DNA of 64,000 nt, from positions 2,584,176-2,648,175 of the forward strand of contig NZ_ARWB01000001.1 in NCBI RefSeq assembly GCF_000384475.1. The letters run 5' to 3'. The notes beneath the pieces are model-generated. The model worked only from the letters and a program-made list of their open reading frames with translations. It made no database searches and was not told the DNA's origin. The translations under genes and the position numbers were made by a program. This document shows, piece after piece, positions 47,799 through 58,494 of the stretch (positions within the stretch are counted from its first letter, which is position 1; the number at the start of each line of letters is the position of its first letter). This DNA comes from Methylopila sp. M107 (GTDB taxonomy: Bacteria > Pseudomonadota > Alphaproteobacteria > Rhizobiales > Methylopilaceae).

Positions 47799-49319
47799 CT
47801 ATCCGGGCCCCGAGGGATGGACTGTGAAGCGGCGGCGGAACGCAGCGGTGTCTTCGCGCGTCCGCTCCGTCTCCTGGAACTCCGGACGCTCGGGCGGACG
47901 CGCGCCCGAGGGCGCGACGCGGTTCACGGGCCGCGCGCACGCCCACAACGCCGCCAACGCCACGCCCAGCATCGCGCCGATGACGGCGCCGGCGATCGCC
48001 ATCGCGACCGCAAGCACAAGCCGCGACGCGCCCTGTTCGGGCGTCGCGGCCGACGCCACGCGGATGCTGGTCGGCGTCACGCGGCTGTACTCGTCGGCCT
48101 CGCGGGATCTGGACTCGAAGGTCGCGAGCACGTCCTGGTTGGCCTTGACCTCCGCATAGAGCGCGCGCAGGTCGCCCCAGGCCTTGCGGTCCCTGGTGAC
48201 TGCGGCCGACAGGTCGCTGACGTTGCGCTTGCCGGCCTCGAGCTCGCTGCGCGCGCGATTGAGGTTGGCCTTCTCGGCCTCGCGGATGCGCGAAATCTCC
48301 GAGCGGATGCGCCGCTCGATCGTGTCGACCCGGCTGCGCGCGCTTTCGAACGTCGGATGCCGCGGGCCAAGCTGGAGCCGCGCGTCGGCGAGGCTTTCCT
48401 GGGCGGCGCTCAGGCGCTCGATCAGGAACGAGATGGTCCGCATGTCCTCGGCGGCGGTCAGGGGGCCGAGCGAGCCGACGTCGAAGGAGGCGGAGTCGAG
48501 CTGGGACACACGCGCCGCGGCGCGGGAGGCGCGGTCCTGGGCCGAGCCCAGATCCGCGACAGCCTGCTCGAGCCGCTGTTCAGAGACGAGCCTGTCGTTT
48601 CCGCTCGACACCAGCCCGTGTTCGGCGCGGAACGCCTCGGCCTTCGCCTCGGATTTCGTGAGCTGGTCGCGCAGCGCCTGAAGCCTGCCGCCCATCTCCT
48701 CGTTCAGCCGGCGGCCAGACTGAGCGCGCGAGGCCGAGTCTTCCTCCATGAACGCCTTGACGACGGCGTTCGCGATCCAGGCGGCGCGGTCCGCGGTCGC
48801 GGCCTTGGCGGTCACGTCGACGACGAAGCTGCGTTCTCCGCGCTTGATCGTCAGGCTGCGCCTGAGAGCCGTGATGGCGCGCTGCTCGGCAGGGCCGTCG
48901 GGGTTCAGGCTCGGCCGCAATCCGAGCCCGTCGGGCTCAGGAGCCGCGGAGGCGCCGCTGGCCGGCCTGTCCTTGTCGGCGCGCGCGACGCGGGCAAGCA
49001 CCCGCTCGGAGGTGAGCAGCTGCAGCTGGGTCTCGACGAAGTTGACGCCGGCGTTGGCGTCGAGCACCGGGCCGCCCTGTTCGCCGGGGAAGACCTGCAG
49101 GCCGCGCGGGTCGATCACCAGCTGGGCGGTCGCCCGGAAGCTCGGCGGCACGAGCGAAAGCAGCAGCGGCCCGGCCACGGCGCCGGTGAGCGCGAGCACG
49201 CAGATCAGCAGCGCGGCGCGCTTCAGGCTCGCGCCGACCTGCGACGCGGCTTCGCCCCAGACTGCGGGCCCGCGCGTTTCCGCGCCTCGCGACGCGTCGT
49301 TGGTCGTCCGTGAACTCAT
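47799..49319 (-). CDS. polysaccharide co-polymerase, GumC/Wzz family
   Basis: A 506-residue protein with an N-terminal membrane helix (AALLICVLALTGAVAGPLLL) and a C-terminal one (VLAVAMAIAGAVIGAMLG, about residues 440-460). Between them is a Wzz domain (FRATAQLVIDPRGLQVFPGE) and a long coiled coil (residues about 170-400, rich in Arg, Glu, Ala). The C-terminal tyrosine-kinase domain found in many relatives is absent, so a separate BY-kinase would be needed if one is used. It controls chain length or export. Confidence 0.9.
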   Translation of the reverse strand: MSSRTTNDASRGAETRGPAVWGEAASQVGASLKRAALLICVLALTGAVAGPLLLSLVPPSFRATAQLVIDPRGLQVFPGEQGGPVLDANAGVNFVETQLQLLTSERVLARVARADKDRPASGASAAPEPDGLGLRPSLNPDGPAEQRAITALRRSLTIKRGERSFVVDVTAKAATADRAAWIANAVVKAFMEEDSASRAQSGRRLNEEMGGRLQALRDQLTKSEAKAEAFRAEHGLVSSGNDRLVSEQRLEQAVADLGSAQDRASRAAARVSQLDSASFDVGSLGPLTAAEDMRTISFLIERLSAAQESLADARLQLGPRHPTFESARSRVDTIERRIRSEISRIREAEKANLNRARSELEAGKRNVSDLSAAVTRDRKAWGDLRALYAEVKANQDVLATFESRSREADEYSRVTPTSIRVASAATPEQGASRLVLAVAMAIAGAVIGAMLGVALAALWACARPVNRVAPSGARPPERPEFQETERTREDTAAFRRRFTVHPSGPG

Positions 49320-50078
49320 CTTTACTGGCGACCTCGTGAGGGCGGACGTCGCTCGGCCGGACTTTTCCCGCCAATATGGTCATTACAGGATCAAATATAA
49401 AAGATGCGTTCGCGCATCCGGTCATGCGCGCCGCATCGCGCAACCTTAAGCGCCGCAAAGGCCGCTCCGGCCGATCGCAGTTGTGCGGTCCCGCTTGAAC
49501 GCCGCTCCGCCGAAAACCGGTGGCAGGGATAAACCCGGCCCTTGCTGACTGTCGGAAAGCTTCGCGCGAAAATCCGTCGGGCCCTGCGAAATCCGCGACA
49601 TCCTCGAGCTGCTGAACTTGGGACGCGCGCAGCTCTACTTGTCGGAACGCTGCCGTGTGACGCGCCGGCCTCCCGCATAGGGCGAGGCGCTTTCCGGCGG
49701 AGGGCGTGTCGCGCCGTCTGCAAGAGCGGCTCGCTGCATCAGTCTATTCATTACATAGATTATATCAAAAAATGGTTGACGCCCACGACCCGGCGGAGCA
49801 ACATCGCGTCATCTTCGGCGCCAACCCTTCGCCGAAGCGCGGCTTTTGACCGAGCAGCTTGCGCCGCGTCACCAATCGCTAAAGCGCCACGATGCGTGTC
49901 GGACGCCTCGTGGTTCCCACGGAGCGTCCCATGTCATCTCGACCGACTGTCCTCCTCTCCCAACTTGGATCCCGGCGCGCTTTCGCGCCCGCCCGATGTC
50001 CGCGCTGACGGACTGACAGCCAACGGCGCGCTGGGCGCCGGGACCCTTTTTCGACTCAGGATTTGAGGAGTGCGCGCC
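49320..50078. other. long intergenic region upstream of the groES-groEL unit
   Basis: About 760 bases without a credible gene. A/T-rich patches at 49372-49403 and 49743-49776 stand out and probably hold divergent promoters for the GumC-type operon (minus) and for the chaperonin unit (plus). TTGACG at 49774-49779 could be a -35 element. No CIRCE inverted repeat (TTAGCACTC type) is visible. Confidence 0.4.
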
Positions 50079-50267
50079 ATGAGCGACGCAGCGTTCGTCA
50101 TTGAAATCAAAGGCCGGCAAGCCGGCATCGTCGTCCGCGAGAAAAGCGGCGGCTACCGCTTCTTCGCCGCAGTGACGGAAGCCTTCCCGATCGAGGGCAA
50201 GGTGTTCCGCTCCGCAGTCCACGCGAGGCGCGCCGCGCAGGCCGCCGTCGAGGCGCCGCGGCGCTGA
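50079..50267 (+). CDS. small protein upstream of groES
   Basis: A 62-residue basic protein: [20 protein letters not shown], then [20 protein letters not shown] and an Ala/Arg-rich C terminus. GAGGAG lies about 8 bases before the ATG. The first 45 residues read as a small beta-sheet. It is 41 bases before groES on the same strand and may share its transcript. No named family is recognised. Confidence 0.6.
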   Translation: MSDAAFVIEIKGRQAGIVVREKSGGYRFFAAVTEAFPIEGKVFRSAVHARRAAQAAVEAPRR

Positions 50268-50308
50268 ACCGGCGCCAAGCCGAACAAAACCAACGGAGCA
50301 ATCGAGAC

Positions 50309-50596
50309 ATGAGCTTTCGGCCCCTGCACGACCGCGTTCTGATCCGACGCATCGAGGGCGAGGACAAGACCAAGGGCGGGATCATCATCCCCGACACGGT
50401 CAAGGAGAAGCCCCTGGAGGGCGAGGTCATCGCCGTCGGGCCCGGCGCACGCGACGACCAGGGCAAGCTGATCGCGCCCGACGTGAAGTCCGGGGACCGC
50501 GTGCTGTTTGGCAAATGGTCCGGCACCGAAGTGAAGATCGACGGCGCCGACGTCCTGATCGTCAAGGAAGCTGACATCCTGGGCGTCGTCGGCTGA
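50309..50596 (+). CDS. groES: co-chaperonin GroES
   Basis: A 95-residue Gro[22 protein letters not shown] and [20 protein letters not shown] are conserved, the latter being the mobile loop that docks on GroEL, and the C-terminal [14 protein letters not shown] is standard. It is 60 bases upstream of groEL. Confidence 0.97.
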   Translation: MSFRPLHDRVLIRRIEGEDKTKGGIIIPDTVKEKPLEGEVIAVGPGARDDQGKLIAPDVKSGDRVLFGKWSGTEVKIDGADVLIVKEADILGVVG

Positions 50597-50647
50597 GCCG
50601 GCCGCCCCATTCCCCCAGCATTGGCCGCCCATGTGGCGCCTGAATAG

Positions 50648-52285
<1,638 letters not shown>

Positions 52286-52340
52286 GCGGCCTGCGGGCGG
52301 CGATTCCGCCGCCTGAGCGGCGCAAGGTCAGGAAAGAAAG

Positions 52341-52372
52341 CGGCGGCCCCGTTCAGGCGGGGCCGCCGTTTT
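52341..52372. terminator. bidirectional intrinsic terminator after groEL
   Basis: A perfect 11-bp stem cggcggccccg / cggggccgccg with a 6-base loop is followed by TTTT on the plus strand; the minus strand reads out into CTTTCTTT. It separates groEL from the convergent gene, which stops 3 bases later. Confidence 0.85.
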
Positions 52373-52374
52373 CG

Positions 52375-52755
52375 TCACGCGTCGACCGACTTCGCGGCGG
52401 TCTTGCGGGTCGTGGTCTTCTTCGGGGCGGCTTCGACGTCGGCCGTGGACTTGCGGGCCTCGACGGCCGTGAAGGCGGCGTCGGCGCCGTCCTCGAAGCC
52501 GCGGCGCAGCGAATTGCCGACCGGCAGCAGCTCCTTCAGGAACACGGCGGAGAACACCACGCCGTAGGAGACGCCATAGGCGCCCTTGTAGGCGCCGACC
52601 CCGATGAGCTCGCCGCTCTTGCCGGCGGCGGACTTCACCGAGGCGCCGGCGCTGGCGCCCGCTGCGCCGACATATTCGACGGCGTTTTCGACGGCTTCCT
52701 GGATCGACGCGAAGGCGGTGCGGTCGGTGGCTTCGATGGTCTCAGTTGCGGACAT
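52375..52755 (-). CDS. protein of unknown function with basic tail
   Basis: A 126-residue protein. Residues about 15-60 are small-residue-rich (VEYVGAAGASAGASVKSAAG), then a hydrophobic segment (GVSYGVVFSAVFLKELLPVG, about 70-90), and the last 25 residues are Lys/Thr/Ala-rich (PKKTTTRKTAAKSVDA), like AKP-rich tails of granule- or DNA-associated proteins. It is 63 bases downstream of the APC permease gene on the same strand but has AGGAATC-type spacing of its own upstream. No function is proposed. Confidence 0.65.
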   Translation of the reverse strand: MSATETIEATDRTAFASIQEAVENAVEYVGAAGASAGASVKSAAGKSGELIGVGAYKGAYGVSYGVVFSAVFLKELLPVGNSLRRGFEDGADAAFTAVEARKSTADVEAAPKKTTTRKTAAKSVDA

Positions 52756-52818
52756 TCTTCAGATTCCTTTCAGGCTTGAAGGGGTGCGGCCGGCGAGCGG
52801 CCGCGGCTTCGTCAAAGT

Positions 52819-54312
52819 TCAGCGAACCCGGTCGGCGACCGGCACGGTCGCGAACTGCAGCTCGACCCCGTCGACGGCGCTCTCGATCATCGCCGGCCGG
52901 CGGATGCGCTCGGCGAGCAGCCAGACCACCCCGACGAGCATGTAGGCGAAGAAGACGCCCGCCAGCAGCGTGTTCGGCCAGTCGATCGGCGGGAACAGCG
53001 TGCTCCCGGGCAGGCCGAACGTGCCGAGCAAGGGCAGCGCCATGAAGGCGAGGCCGGCGGCCGAGTAGGCGATCGCCCGGCGCGTCAGCTTGCCGATCGA
53101 CTTCAGATACATCGGCGCGGCGATGGTGATCAGGATGTAGACCGTGATGAAGCCGAAGCTGCAGAGCGTGCCGAAGTGGCCCTGGGCGTCGAACGCGCTG
53201 ATCCCCGCGAGGTAGCAGCCGGCCGGCGCCGCGAAGGTGACGAGCGCCGCGATCGCCACCGCAAGGTGCGGCGTGCGGTTGGTCTCGTGCGCTTCGCCCA
53301 GCGCCTCGAAGAACAGGCCGTGACGGGCCATCGAGAAGATGATGCGCGCGGTCGAGTTGATGGCCGCGAGCGTGCAGGCGAAGAAGCTGAGGAACACGCC
53401 GACGGTGATGACCGTGCCGAGCGGGCCGACGCCGAACTTGGCCGACAGGTGATCGAGCGGCGCTTCCGAATTCGCGAGCGAAACCGACGAGCCCTCGAAG
53501 CCCATGACCACGATGTAGGCCATGAAGACGAAGACGATGCCGGAGAACAGCACGGAGTGCATGACCGAGCGCGGGATCGACTTCAACGGATCCTTGGCCT
53601 CGCCGCCGAGCGAGGTCGAGCTCTCGAAGCCCGAGAAGCCGAACACGACCAGCACGACGCCGACCAGCACGCCGCTCGCGGTCGCGCCCTCGAGCTTGAA
53701 CTGGGCGGCGTCCATGGCGAAGCCGCGCGCGTGCCAGATTATGGCGCCGAGCACGAGGATCGACGCCAGCGCGACGGCCTCGAACACCAGCATCGTCTTG
53801 GCGGAGAGCTGGATGTTGCGCATCGCGATCCAGCAGGCGGAGGCGGCGCCGATCGCGAACCAGGCGAGGATCGGCAGCTGCAGGCCGGTCGCCTGGCCGA
53901 GCAGCACGTTGCCCACGATGGCGAGGCCGCAGAGCGTCGACATGCCGGTCAGCGTATAGGCGAACACCATCGCCCAGCCGCCCAGAATGCCGGTCGTCGG
54001 CCCGAGGCCGCGGACGATGTAGCTGTAGAGCGAGCCGGGCGAGGCCGAGCGGGTCGCGAACTGGTTCACGTTGAGGCTGACCAGCACCATGCCGACCATG
54101 CCGAGCAGGAAGCTCAGCCAGGTGCCGTTGCCAGCGGATGCGAAGATCAGCCCGATGATCGCGGCCGGAACCGTGGACGGCGCGATGACCGACACCGACT
54201 GCGCCAGCACCTCCGGATAGGAGAGGCACGCGCCGCGTAGACCGCCGGACGCGCCAGACGGCGGCGTTTCGGCGGAAGCGGCGGAGTCCACGGAGACGGG
54301 CTGCTGTTGCAT
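52819..54312 (-). CDS. APC-superfamily amino acid permease
   Basis: A 497-residue permease with about 12 helices. SVIAPSTVPAAIIGLIFASA in helix 1, SLYSYIVRGLGPTTGILGGW, GFSGFESSTSLGGEAKDPLK (the conserved F-x-G-F-E-x-x-x-x-x-x-x-E motif) and INSTARIIFSMARHGLF are family blocks. GAGGTGA lies 8 bases before the ATG and decides the start at MQQQPVSV. The leader upstream contains two perfect hairpins. The substrate is an amino acid or amine; specificity is unknown. Confidence 0.9.
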   Translation of the reverse strand: MQQQPVSVDSAASAETPPSGASGGLRGACLSYPEVLAQSVSVIAPSTVPAAIIGLIFASAGNGTWLSFLLGMVGMVLVSLNVNQFATRSASPGSLYSYIVRGLGPTTGILGGWAMVFAYTLTGMSTLCGLAIVGNVLLGQATGLQLPILAWFAIGAASACWIAMRNIQLSAKTMLVFEAVALASILVLGAIIWHARGFAMDAAQFKLEGATASGVLVGVVLVVFGFSGFESSTSLGGEAKDPLKSIPRSVMHSVLFSGIVFVFMAYIVVMGFEGSSVSLANSEAPLDHLSAKFGVGPLGTVITVGVFLSFFACTLAAINSTARIIFSMARHGLFFEALGEAHETNRTPHLAVAIAALVTFAAPAGCYLAGISAFDAQGHFGTLCSFGFITVYILITIAAPMYLKSIGKLTRRAIAYSAAGLAFMALPLLGTFGLPGSTLFPPIDWPNTLLAGVFFAYMLVGVVWLLAERIRRPAMIESAVDGVELQFATVPVADRVR

Positions 54313-54363
54313 TTTGGGAGTCACCTCGCGAGCGTCAAAAATGAGCGGGATGACCCGCAGTTT

Positions 54364-54437
54364 GCGGATTTCAGAAATCCGCTCCGCGCGCGTTCCCATT
54401 CCGCCGGACGATCGGCAGGCGGAATGGGAACGCGCGC
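54364..54437 (-). promoter_or_regulatory. two perfect hairpins in the leader of the APC permease gene
   Basis: Hairpin one (54364-54382) has arms gcggattt / aaatccgc with a 3-base loop. Hairpin two (54386-54405 pairing with 54418-54437) is a perfect 20-bp stem with a 12-base loop. Both lie 52-125 bases upstream of the permease ATG and neither is followed by a T run. They may be an RNA control element, an operator, or a transcription barrier between divergent promoters; the sequence alone does not say which. Confidence 0.6.
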
Positions 54438-54812
54438 CCGGAGGACGGAAGTCGCTCCGAAGCCGTATGAGATTCAGACCGCGTGAACGGGCTGGGTCTT
54501 CGCCCCCGAGGGCGACGTCACAGGATTGTCATATCATGCAGGACAGCGGGAATTTTTGCAATGCACCACGACGAAAAAAGTGCGTAACCCTTTGTTTCGC
54601 AACAAAAATCTATTTATCTAGTATTTAGACGCAGTTTCTCGCGAGGGCCATGACGCAGCTGCGAAAAAAGCCGCCCCGGACCGAAAAACAATGTGTGATC
54701 CGACATGTGCCGCAGAGGGTCACATGTTAATGCTACTAAGTTTATAGATTTTTCTTGCAAATGAGGCGCCGGTCGAATTGGATGCGGGTCGCATCAGCCC
54801 TGCAGAGAACGC
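54438..54812. other. AT-rich divergent promoter region
   Basis: About 375 bases between the hairpins and the binding-protein gene, clearly poorer in GC than the neighbours (54570-54630 and 54720-54765). A small inverted repeat tttgtt-tcgc-aacaaa lies at 54591-54606. Promoters for both divergent genes are expected here; I cannot place them firmly. Confidence 0.4.
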
Positions 54813-55805
54813 ATGTCAAAGCTCAGCTCCACGCCGCCTTCGGCCTCCCGGCGCATCGTCGTCGCCATGCTCGGCTTCGCCGTGGCGGGGGCAGCCCTCA
54901 CCGGGCTTCCGTCCGGGCCCCGCGCGGCCGAGACGCTGCGCATCGGCTACCAGAAGTCATCGACCCTGATCTCGCTGCTGAAGGCCAGCGGGGAGCTGGA
55001 AAAGGCGCTCGCCTCCGAGAACGTCAAGCTCTCGTGGCACGAGTTCACGAGCGGCCTTCCGCTGCTCGAGGCGCTGAGCGCCGGTCATGTCGATTTCAGC
55101 GCGGACGTCGCCGACACCGTGCCGATCTTCGCGCAGGCCGCCGGCGGCAAGCTGCTTTACGTGGCCGAAGAGGCGCCGTCGCCGACCGCCCAGGCGATCC
55201 TGGTGCCGGCCAAGTCCGAGATCGCCGCGCTCGACCAGCTGAAGGGCGCGAAGATCGCCGTCACCAAGGGCGCGGGCAGCCACTATCTCCTGCTCGCCGC
55301 GCTCGCGAAGGCGGGCCTGTCGATCAAGGACGTGTCGCCCGCTTATCTCACGCCGGCCGACGGACGCGCCGCCTTCGTCAGCGGCAACGTCGACGCTTTC
55401 GTGGTCTGGGATCCGTTTCTCGCAAGCGCCCAGGCCCAGACCGGGGCCCGCGTCCTCGCCAACGGAGAGGGCCTCGCCAGCTACAAGCGCTACTACCTGA
55501 CGACCGAGGCCTTCGCGCAGTCCAGCGAGGCGCTGCTCAACGTCATCTTCGAGCAGCTCAAGGCCAAGGGCGCGTGGGTCAAGGCGCATCCGAAGGAGGC
55601 CGCCGAACAACTCGCGGCGATCTGGAAGATCGACGCTGCGGTGGTCGAGGCCGGCAACGCCCGGCGGTCCTACCGGGTCGGCGCCGTCACTCGCGAGGGC
55701 CTTTCGGAACAGCAGAAGATCGCCGACGTCTTCTTCGCCGAGGGCCTGTTTCCGAAGGCGGTCGTCGCGGCCGAGGTGCCGATCTGGCGGCCGGCGGCGC
55801 AATGA
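54813..55805 (+). CDS. periplasmic binding protein, aliphatic sulfonate/nitrate (SsuA/TauA) type
   Basis: A 330-residue secreted binding protein. A signal peptide (RRIVVAMLGFAVAGAALTGL) ends near PRAAE; TLRIGYQKSSTLISLLKASG, FTSGLPLLEALSAGHVDFSA and GSHYLLLAALAKAGLSIKDV match SsuA. It should bind sulfonates or a similar oxyanion. No SsuB or SsuC gene follows; instead an Rrf2 regulator gene begins 52 bases later on the same strand. Orphan binding proteins can serve distant transporters. Confidence 0.9.
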   Translation: MSKLSSTPPSASRRIVVAMLGFAVAGAALTGLPSGPRAAETLRIGYQKSSTLISLLKASGELEKALASENVKLSWHEFTSGLPLLEALSAGHVDFSADVADTVPIFAQAAGGKLLYVAEEAPSPTAQAILVPAKSEIAALDQLKGAKIAVTKGAGSHYLLLAALAKAGLSIKDVSPAYLTPADGRAAFVSGNVDAFVVWDPFLASAQAQTGARVLANGEGLASYKRYYLTTEAFAQSSEALLNVIFEQLKAKGAWVKAHPKEAAEQLAAIWKIDAAVVEAGNARRSYRVGAVTREGLSEQQKIADVFFAEGLFPKAVVAAEVPIWRPAAQ

Positions 55806-55857
55806 GATTGGCGTGGAAGCCGGCGACGCCGCCCGCGCCTGAGCCGGTCGCGTCGCC

Positions 55858-56307
55858 ATGCTGACCAAGAAGGCCAAATACGGCATCAAGGCGATGCTGC
55901 ATCTCTCCCGGCTCGACTTCGGCGCCTCGACCTTCGCCGCGACGATCGCCGAAGAGAACGAGCTGCCGAAGAAGTTCCTGGACGCCATTCTCGCCCAGTT
56001 GCGCGACGCCGGCATGCTGATGAGCAAGAAGGGCCGCGCCGGCGGCTACAGGCTCGCCAGGCGCGCGGAGGACATTTCGCTCGGCTCCATCATCCGCGTG
56101 CTCGACGGGCCGCTGGCCCCGGTGCCGTGCGCGAGCAAGAGCCACTACCTGCCGTGCAGCGACTGCCGGACGGTCGAGGAATGCGAGATCCGGCTGGTGA
56201 TGCTCGGGGTCCGCGACGCCATTTCGAACGTGCTCGACAACCAGTCGCTCGCCGACGTCCGGGACGTGCGCGGCGACACGATGGCGAGCTTCGTCTACCA
56301 GATCTGA
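55858..56307 (+). CDS. Rrf2-family transcriptional regulator
   Basis: A 149-residue winged-helix regulator. MLTKKAKYGIKAMLHLSRL and KKGRAGGYRLARRAEDISLG are the DNA-binding domain. Cysteines at 91, 100, 103 and 109 (C-x8-C-x2-C-x5-C) lie in the loop where IscR/NsrR hold a [2Fe-2S] or [4Fe-4S] cluster, with one more than the usual three. It probably senses sulfur, iron or redox state and may control the adjacent sulfonate-type binding protein. Confidence 0.9.
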   Translation: MLTKKAKYGIKAMLHLSRLDFGASTFAATIAEENELPKKFLDAILAQLRDAGMLMSKKGRAGGYRLARRAEDISLGSIIRVLDGPLAPVPCASKSHYLPCSDCRTVEECEIRLVMLGVRDAISNVLDNQSLADVRDVRGDTMASFVYQI

Positions 56308-56360
56308 GCGCGAAGCCGGCGGAAGCCCGGGAACAGCAACGGATCGTCGCTCTGAAAACA

Positions 56361-56404
56361 TGGAGCGGGCGAAGGGAATCGAACCCTCGTATGCAGCTTG
56401 GGAA
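56361..56404 (-). other. attachment site: detached 3' end of tRNA-Gly(CCC)
   Basis: On the minus strand the 44 bases read from the anticodon loop (ttcccaa, anticodon CCC) through gctgc, the T arm (gaggg-ttcgatt-ccctt) and the acceptor 3' strand cgcccgc-t-cca. The matching 5' half (acceptor gcgggcg, D arm) is absent upstream, where the sequence is unrelated. This is what remains at the distal end of an island that integrated by recombination in the anticodon loop of tRNA-Gly. The orientation puts the intact tRNA gene at the far right end of the island, outside this window. Confidence 0.85.
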
Positions 56405-56560
56405 CTTCCCCCGCACCTCGTTCCCTCAGGAACCCCAACCGGACAATCCCTTAAACTTTTCAGCGCTATACCAGCCTTGATCGCCGCCGCGCCACGTGGT
56501 GGGTCGATGCAATCCCTCAATCGAGGGACCGCAAAACTGATAAAAAACTGGCAAAGCCAC

Positions 56561-58141
56561 ATGGGCTACACCACCGTCACCAAGAAGCTGACGCCCGCCA
56601 TTATAGCTCAAGCCGAGAGGCTTGTCCGCGACGGCGCCCACACGCCGAACGAAGAATGGCGAGAACCCAGATCGGGCTTTGCGATCCGTTTCAACCTGCG
56701 CGGCGCGATCTATCTGCTGCGCGCCGTGAAGGCCAATCCCAAGCTCGGCGAAGTCGGCCAGATGCCCGGCTATGTCGCTCGTCACCTGGCCAGCGAGCTC
56801 AAGCTCGCTATGCGCTCCGGACGCGACCACAAGGCCTACCAGCGCATCTATCTCGAACGCATCGAGGCCGGCGACGATCCGGACGCCGCCCATCTTTCCG
56901 CGCTGAAAGCCTCAGGAAAGCGTGGGACGGTCTCCACCACGCAAAGCTGGACCGTCACCGAGCTCAGCAGGAGCTTTGTCGAATACAAGGTGAAGAACGA
57001 CCTGAAAGAGGGTCGGTGGGCGCGCCGGTTTCGCAGGCTGTTCGACGATCCCGCCTTCGACCAGATCCGGAACAAGAAGGTTCGCGACGTCACTCACGCA
57101 GACCTGTTCGCCATCAGGCGCTCGCTCGTTCCGTCTGGCGAAAAGGGCGACAGCCGTGCTGTCGTCCTGATCCGCTACATGGTCGCCATGTTCGATCACG
57201 GGCTCCAGAACGAAGCCGACTTCTGCGGACTGCTCGGGAGAGATCCGGTCTGGCGAGCGGTGACCGTTAGGGTCGACAACAATCCACGCCTTCGCTCGCC
57301 GGAGCCTGTCGAACTGGCGAGGCTTTTGCTCGCGGTCGAACTGCACGCAGCCCGCCACGACGGCGTCGTGGTGGCGTCAAAGACCCTGCAGACCCTTCTG
57401 CGCTTCGTGTTTTTCACCGCGCAACGCGACGGCGCTGCAGCGCGGCTGCGGCGGGACCAGCTCATCGAGTACAAAGGCCGTCCTGATTGGCGCATCGCGC
57501 ACTTCGATGCGCAGTTGATGAAGGGACGAAAAAACAAGACCCGCGCGCATGCGGTGCCCGTCCCGCCAAACTTGGTCGTTGCGATTGAAGACATGTGGGC
57601 CGAAGTCGACCCGAAAGCCGACAGCGAGTTCGTCTTCCCAGGACACCGCGGAAAGGGTCCGATCGCAGCCACGGGACTGAACGCGCTATTCAGGATGTTG
57701 CGGGGCCACGCCGATGACCGCAGACCCGAGCCACGAAAGCACTACCAGGGCAAACCCGGCCCCAAGCCGAGGCCACCTCGCGAACGCAAACCGGTCGACC
57801 TCCTCGAAGTCTACCTCCGCGAGCTCAAGACACATCCCGAGCAGCCGACCGACTTCACGCCGCACGATACGCGCAGGTCGTTGACGGATTTTCTGTCCGA
57901 GCTGGAGCTCAGCGGCGCGTCGACTGCGATACTCGGCCATGCCCAGGCCACCCCGAGCCACAAGAAGTTCGTCGAGGAAAGCGCTGAGCAGCAGATGGGT
58001 CGAACCACCTCGCGCTGGTATTCCACCTCGCAGCAAATTTCGCTGAAAACGCGCGGCATCGAACTCTGGGCTGAAGCGCTCGAACGGGCGCTCGCCGAAC
58101 AGCGACCGCGCGTGCAGGAAATCGAGCGTCACATCTTGTGA
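56561..58141 (+). CDS. tyrosine recombinase (site-specific integrase) of the island
   Basis: A 526-residue integrase, larger than the usual 350-420. The catalytic set can be traced: Arg in FFTAQRDGAAARL (about residue 288), HDTRR (about 433), LGHA (about 460) and the nucleophile Tyr in SRWYS (about 486). Residues about 395-425 are an inserted Arg/Pro/Lys-rich loop (HYQGKPGPKPRPPRERKPVD). The ATG at 56561 is preferred; upstream in-frame codons run into the tRNA fragment and are not coding, and an alternative ATG lies at 56507. Its position 157 bases from the tRNA fragment on the island side marks it as the element's integrase. Confidence 0.88.
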   Translation: MGYTTVTKKLTPAIIAQAERLVRDGAHTPNEEWREPRSGFAIRFNLRGAIYLLRAVKANPKLGEVGQMPGYVARHLASELKLAMRSGRDHKAYQRIYLERIEAGDDPDAAHLSALKASGKRGTVSTTQSWTVTELSRSFVEYKVKNDLKEGRWARRFRRLFDDPAFDQIRNKKVRDVTHADLFAIRRSLVPSGEKGDSRAVVLIRYMVAMFDHGLQNEADFCGLLGRDPVWRAVTVRVDNNPRLRSPEPVELARLLLAVELHAARHDGVVVASKTLQTLLRFVFFTAQRDGAAARLRRDQLIEYKGRPDWRIAHFDAQLMKGRKNKTRAHAVPVPPNLVVAIEDMWAEVDPKADSEFVFPGHRGKGPIAATGLNALFRMLRGHADDRRPEPRKHYQGKPGPKPRPPRERKPVDLLEVYLRELKTHPEQPTDFTPHDTRRSLTDFLSELELSGASTAILGHAQATPSHKKFVEESAEQQMGRTTSRWYSTSQQISLKTRGIELWAEALERALAEQRPRVQEIERHIL

Positions 58142-58242
58142 CGCACGAAGGCGGGAATGAACCCGCCGCGACTTCCGCGACGAGCCGTTCGTCGCGCGCC
58201 CGGGCGTCCAGAGCGCCGACGGCACATCAACGGTGACCATCG

Positions 58243-58380
58243 ATGAAGAAGCCAAAATCCACGCGCGTGGAGAAGCCGCCATGCGCGTCCGCGCCACGCT
58301 CCGCCCCAAAGCCGACGGATCAGGATCCGAAACTGCCTAAAGGCTTCGAGCGGCTCCTGCTCGCCTTGGCCAAGAGCTAG
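58243..58380 (+). CDS. possible small basic protein downstream of the integrase
   Basis: A 45-codon frame from ATG at 58243, preceded by GGTGA 7 bases upstream. The product is Lys/Pro/Ser-rich (KKPKSTRVEKPPCASAP) with a short helical end (KGFERLLLALAKS). Too short to judge by similarity; it is reported because of the ribosome binding site and its fit in an otherwise empty 240-base gap. Confidence 0.35.
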   Translation: MKKPKSTRVEKPPCASAPRSAPKPTDQDPKLPKGFERLLLALAKS

Positions 58381-58494
58381 TATCGAAATGTTTGACAATT
58401 CCTATCGACACATTTGAAAAAGTTGGTTAATGACTTTTTCGACGGTCGCGGGCAACCGCTCTCGCAGCCGCTGTCGCAACCAAAGGAGGCGCCC

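Noticed and set aside
56360..56560. N-terminal extension of the integrase frame (ERAKGIEPSY and on)
   Set aside because: It is a translation of the tRNA-Gly fragment and flanking DNA; such peptides are a familiar annotation artefact next to tRNA-embedded attachment sites.
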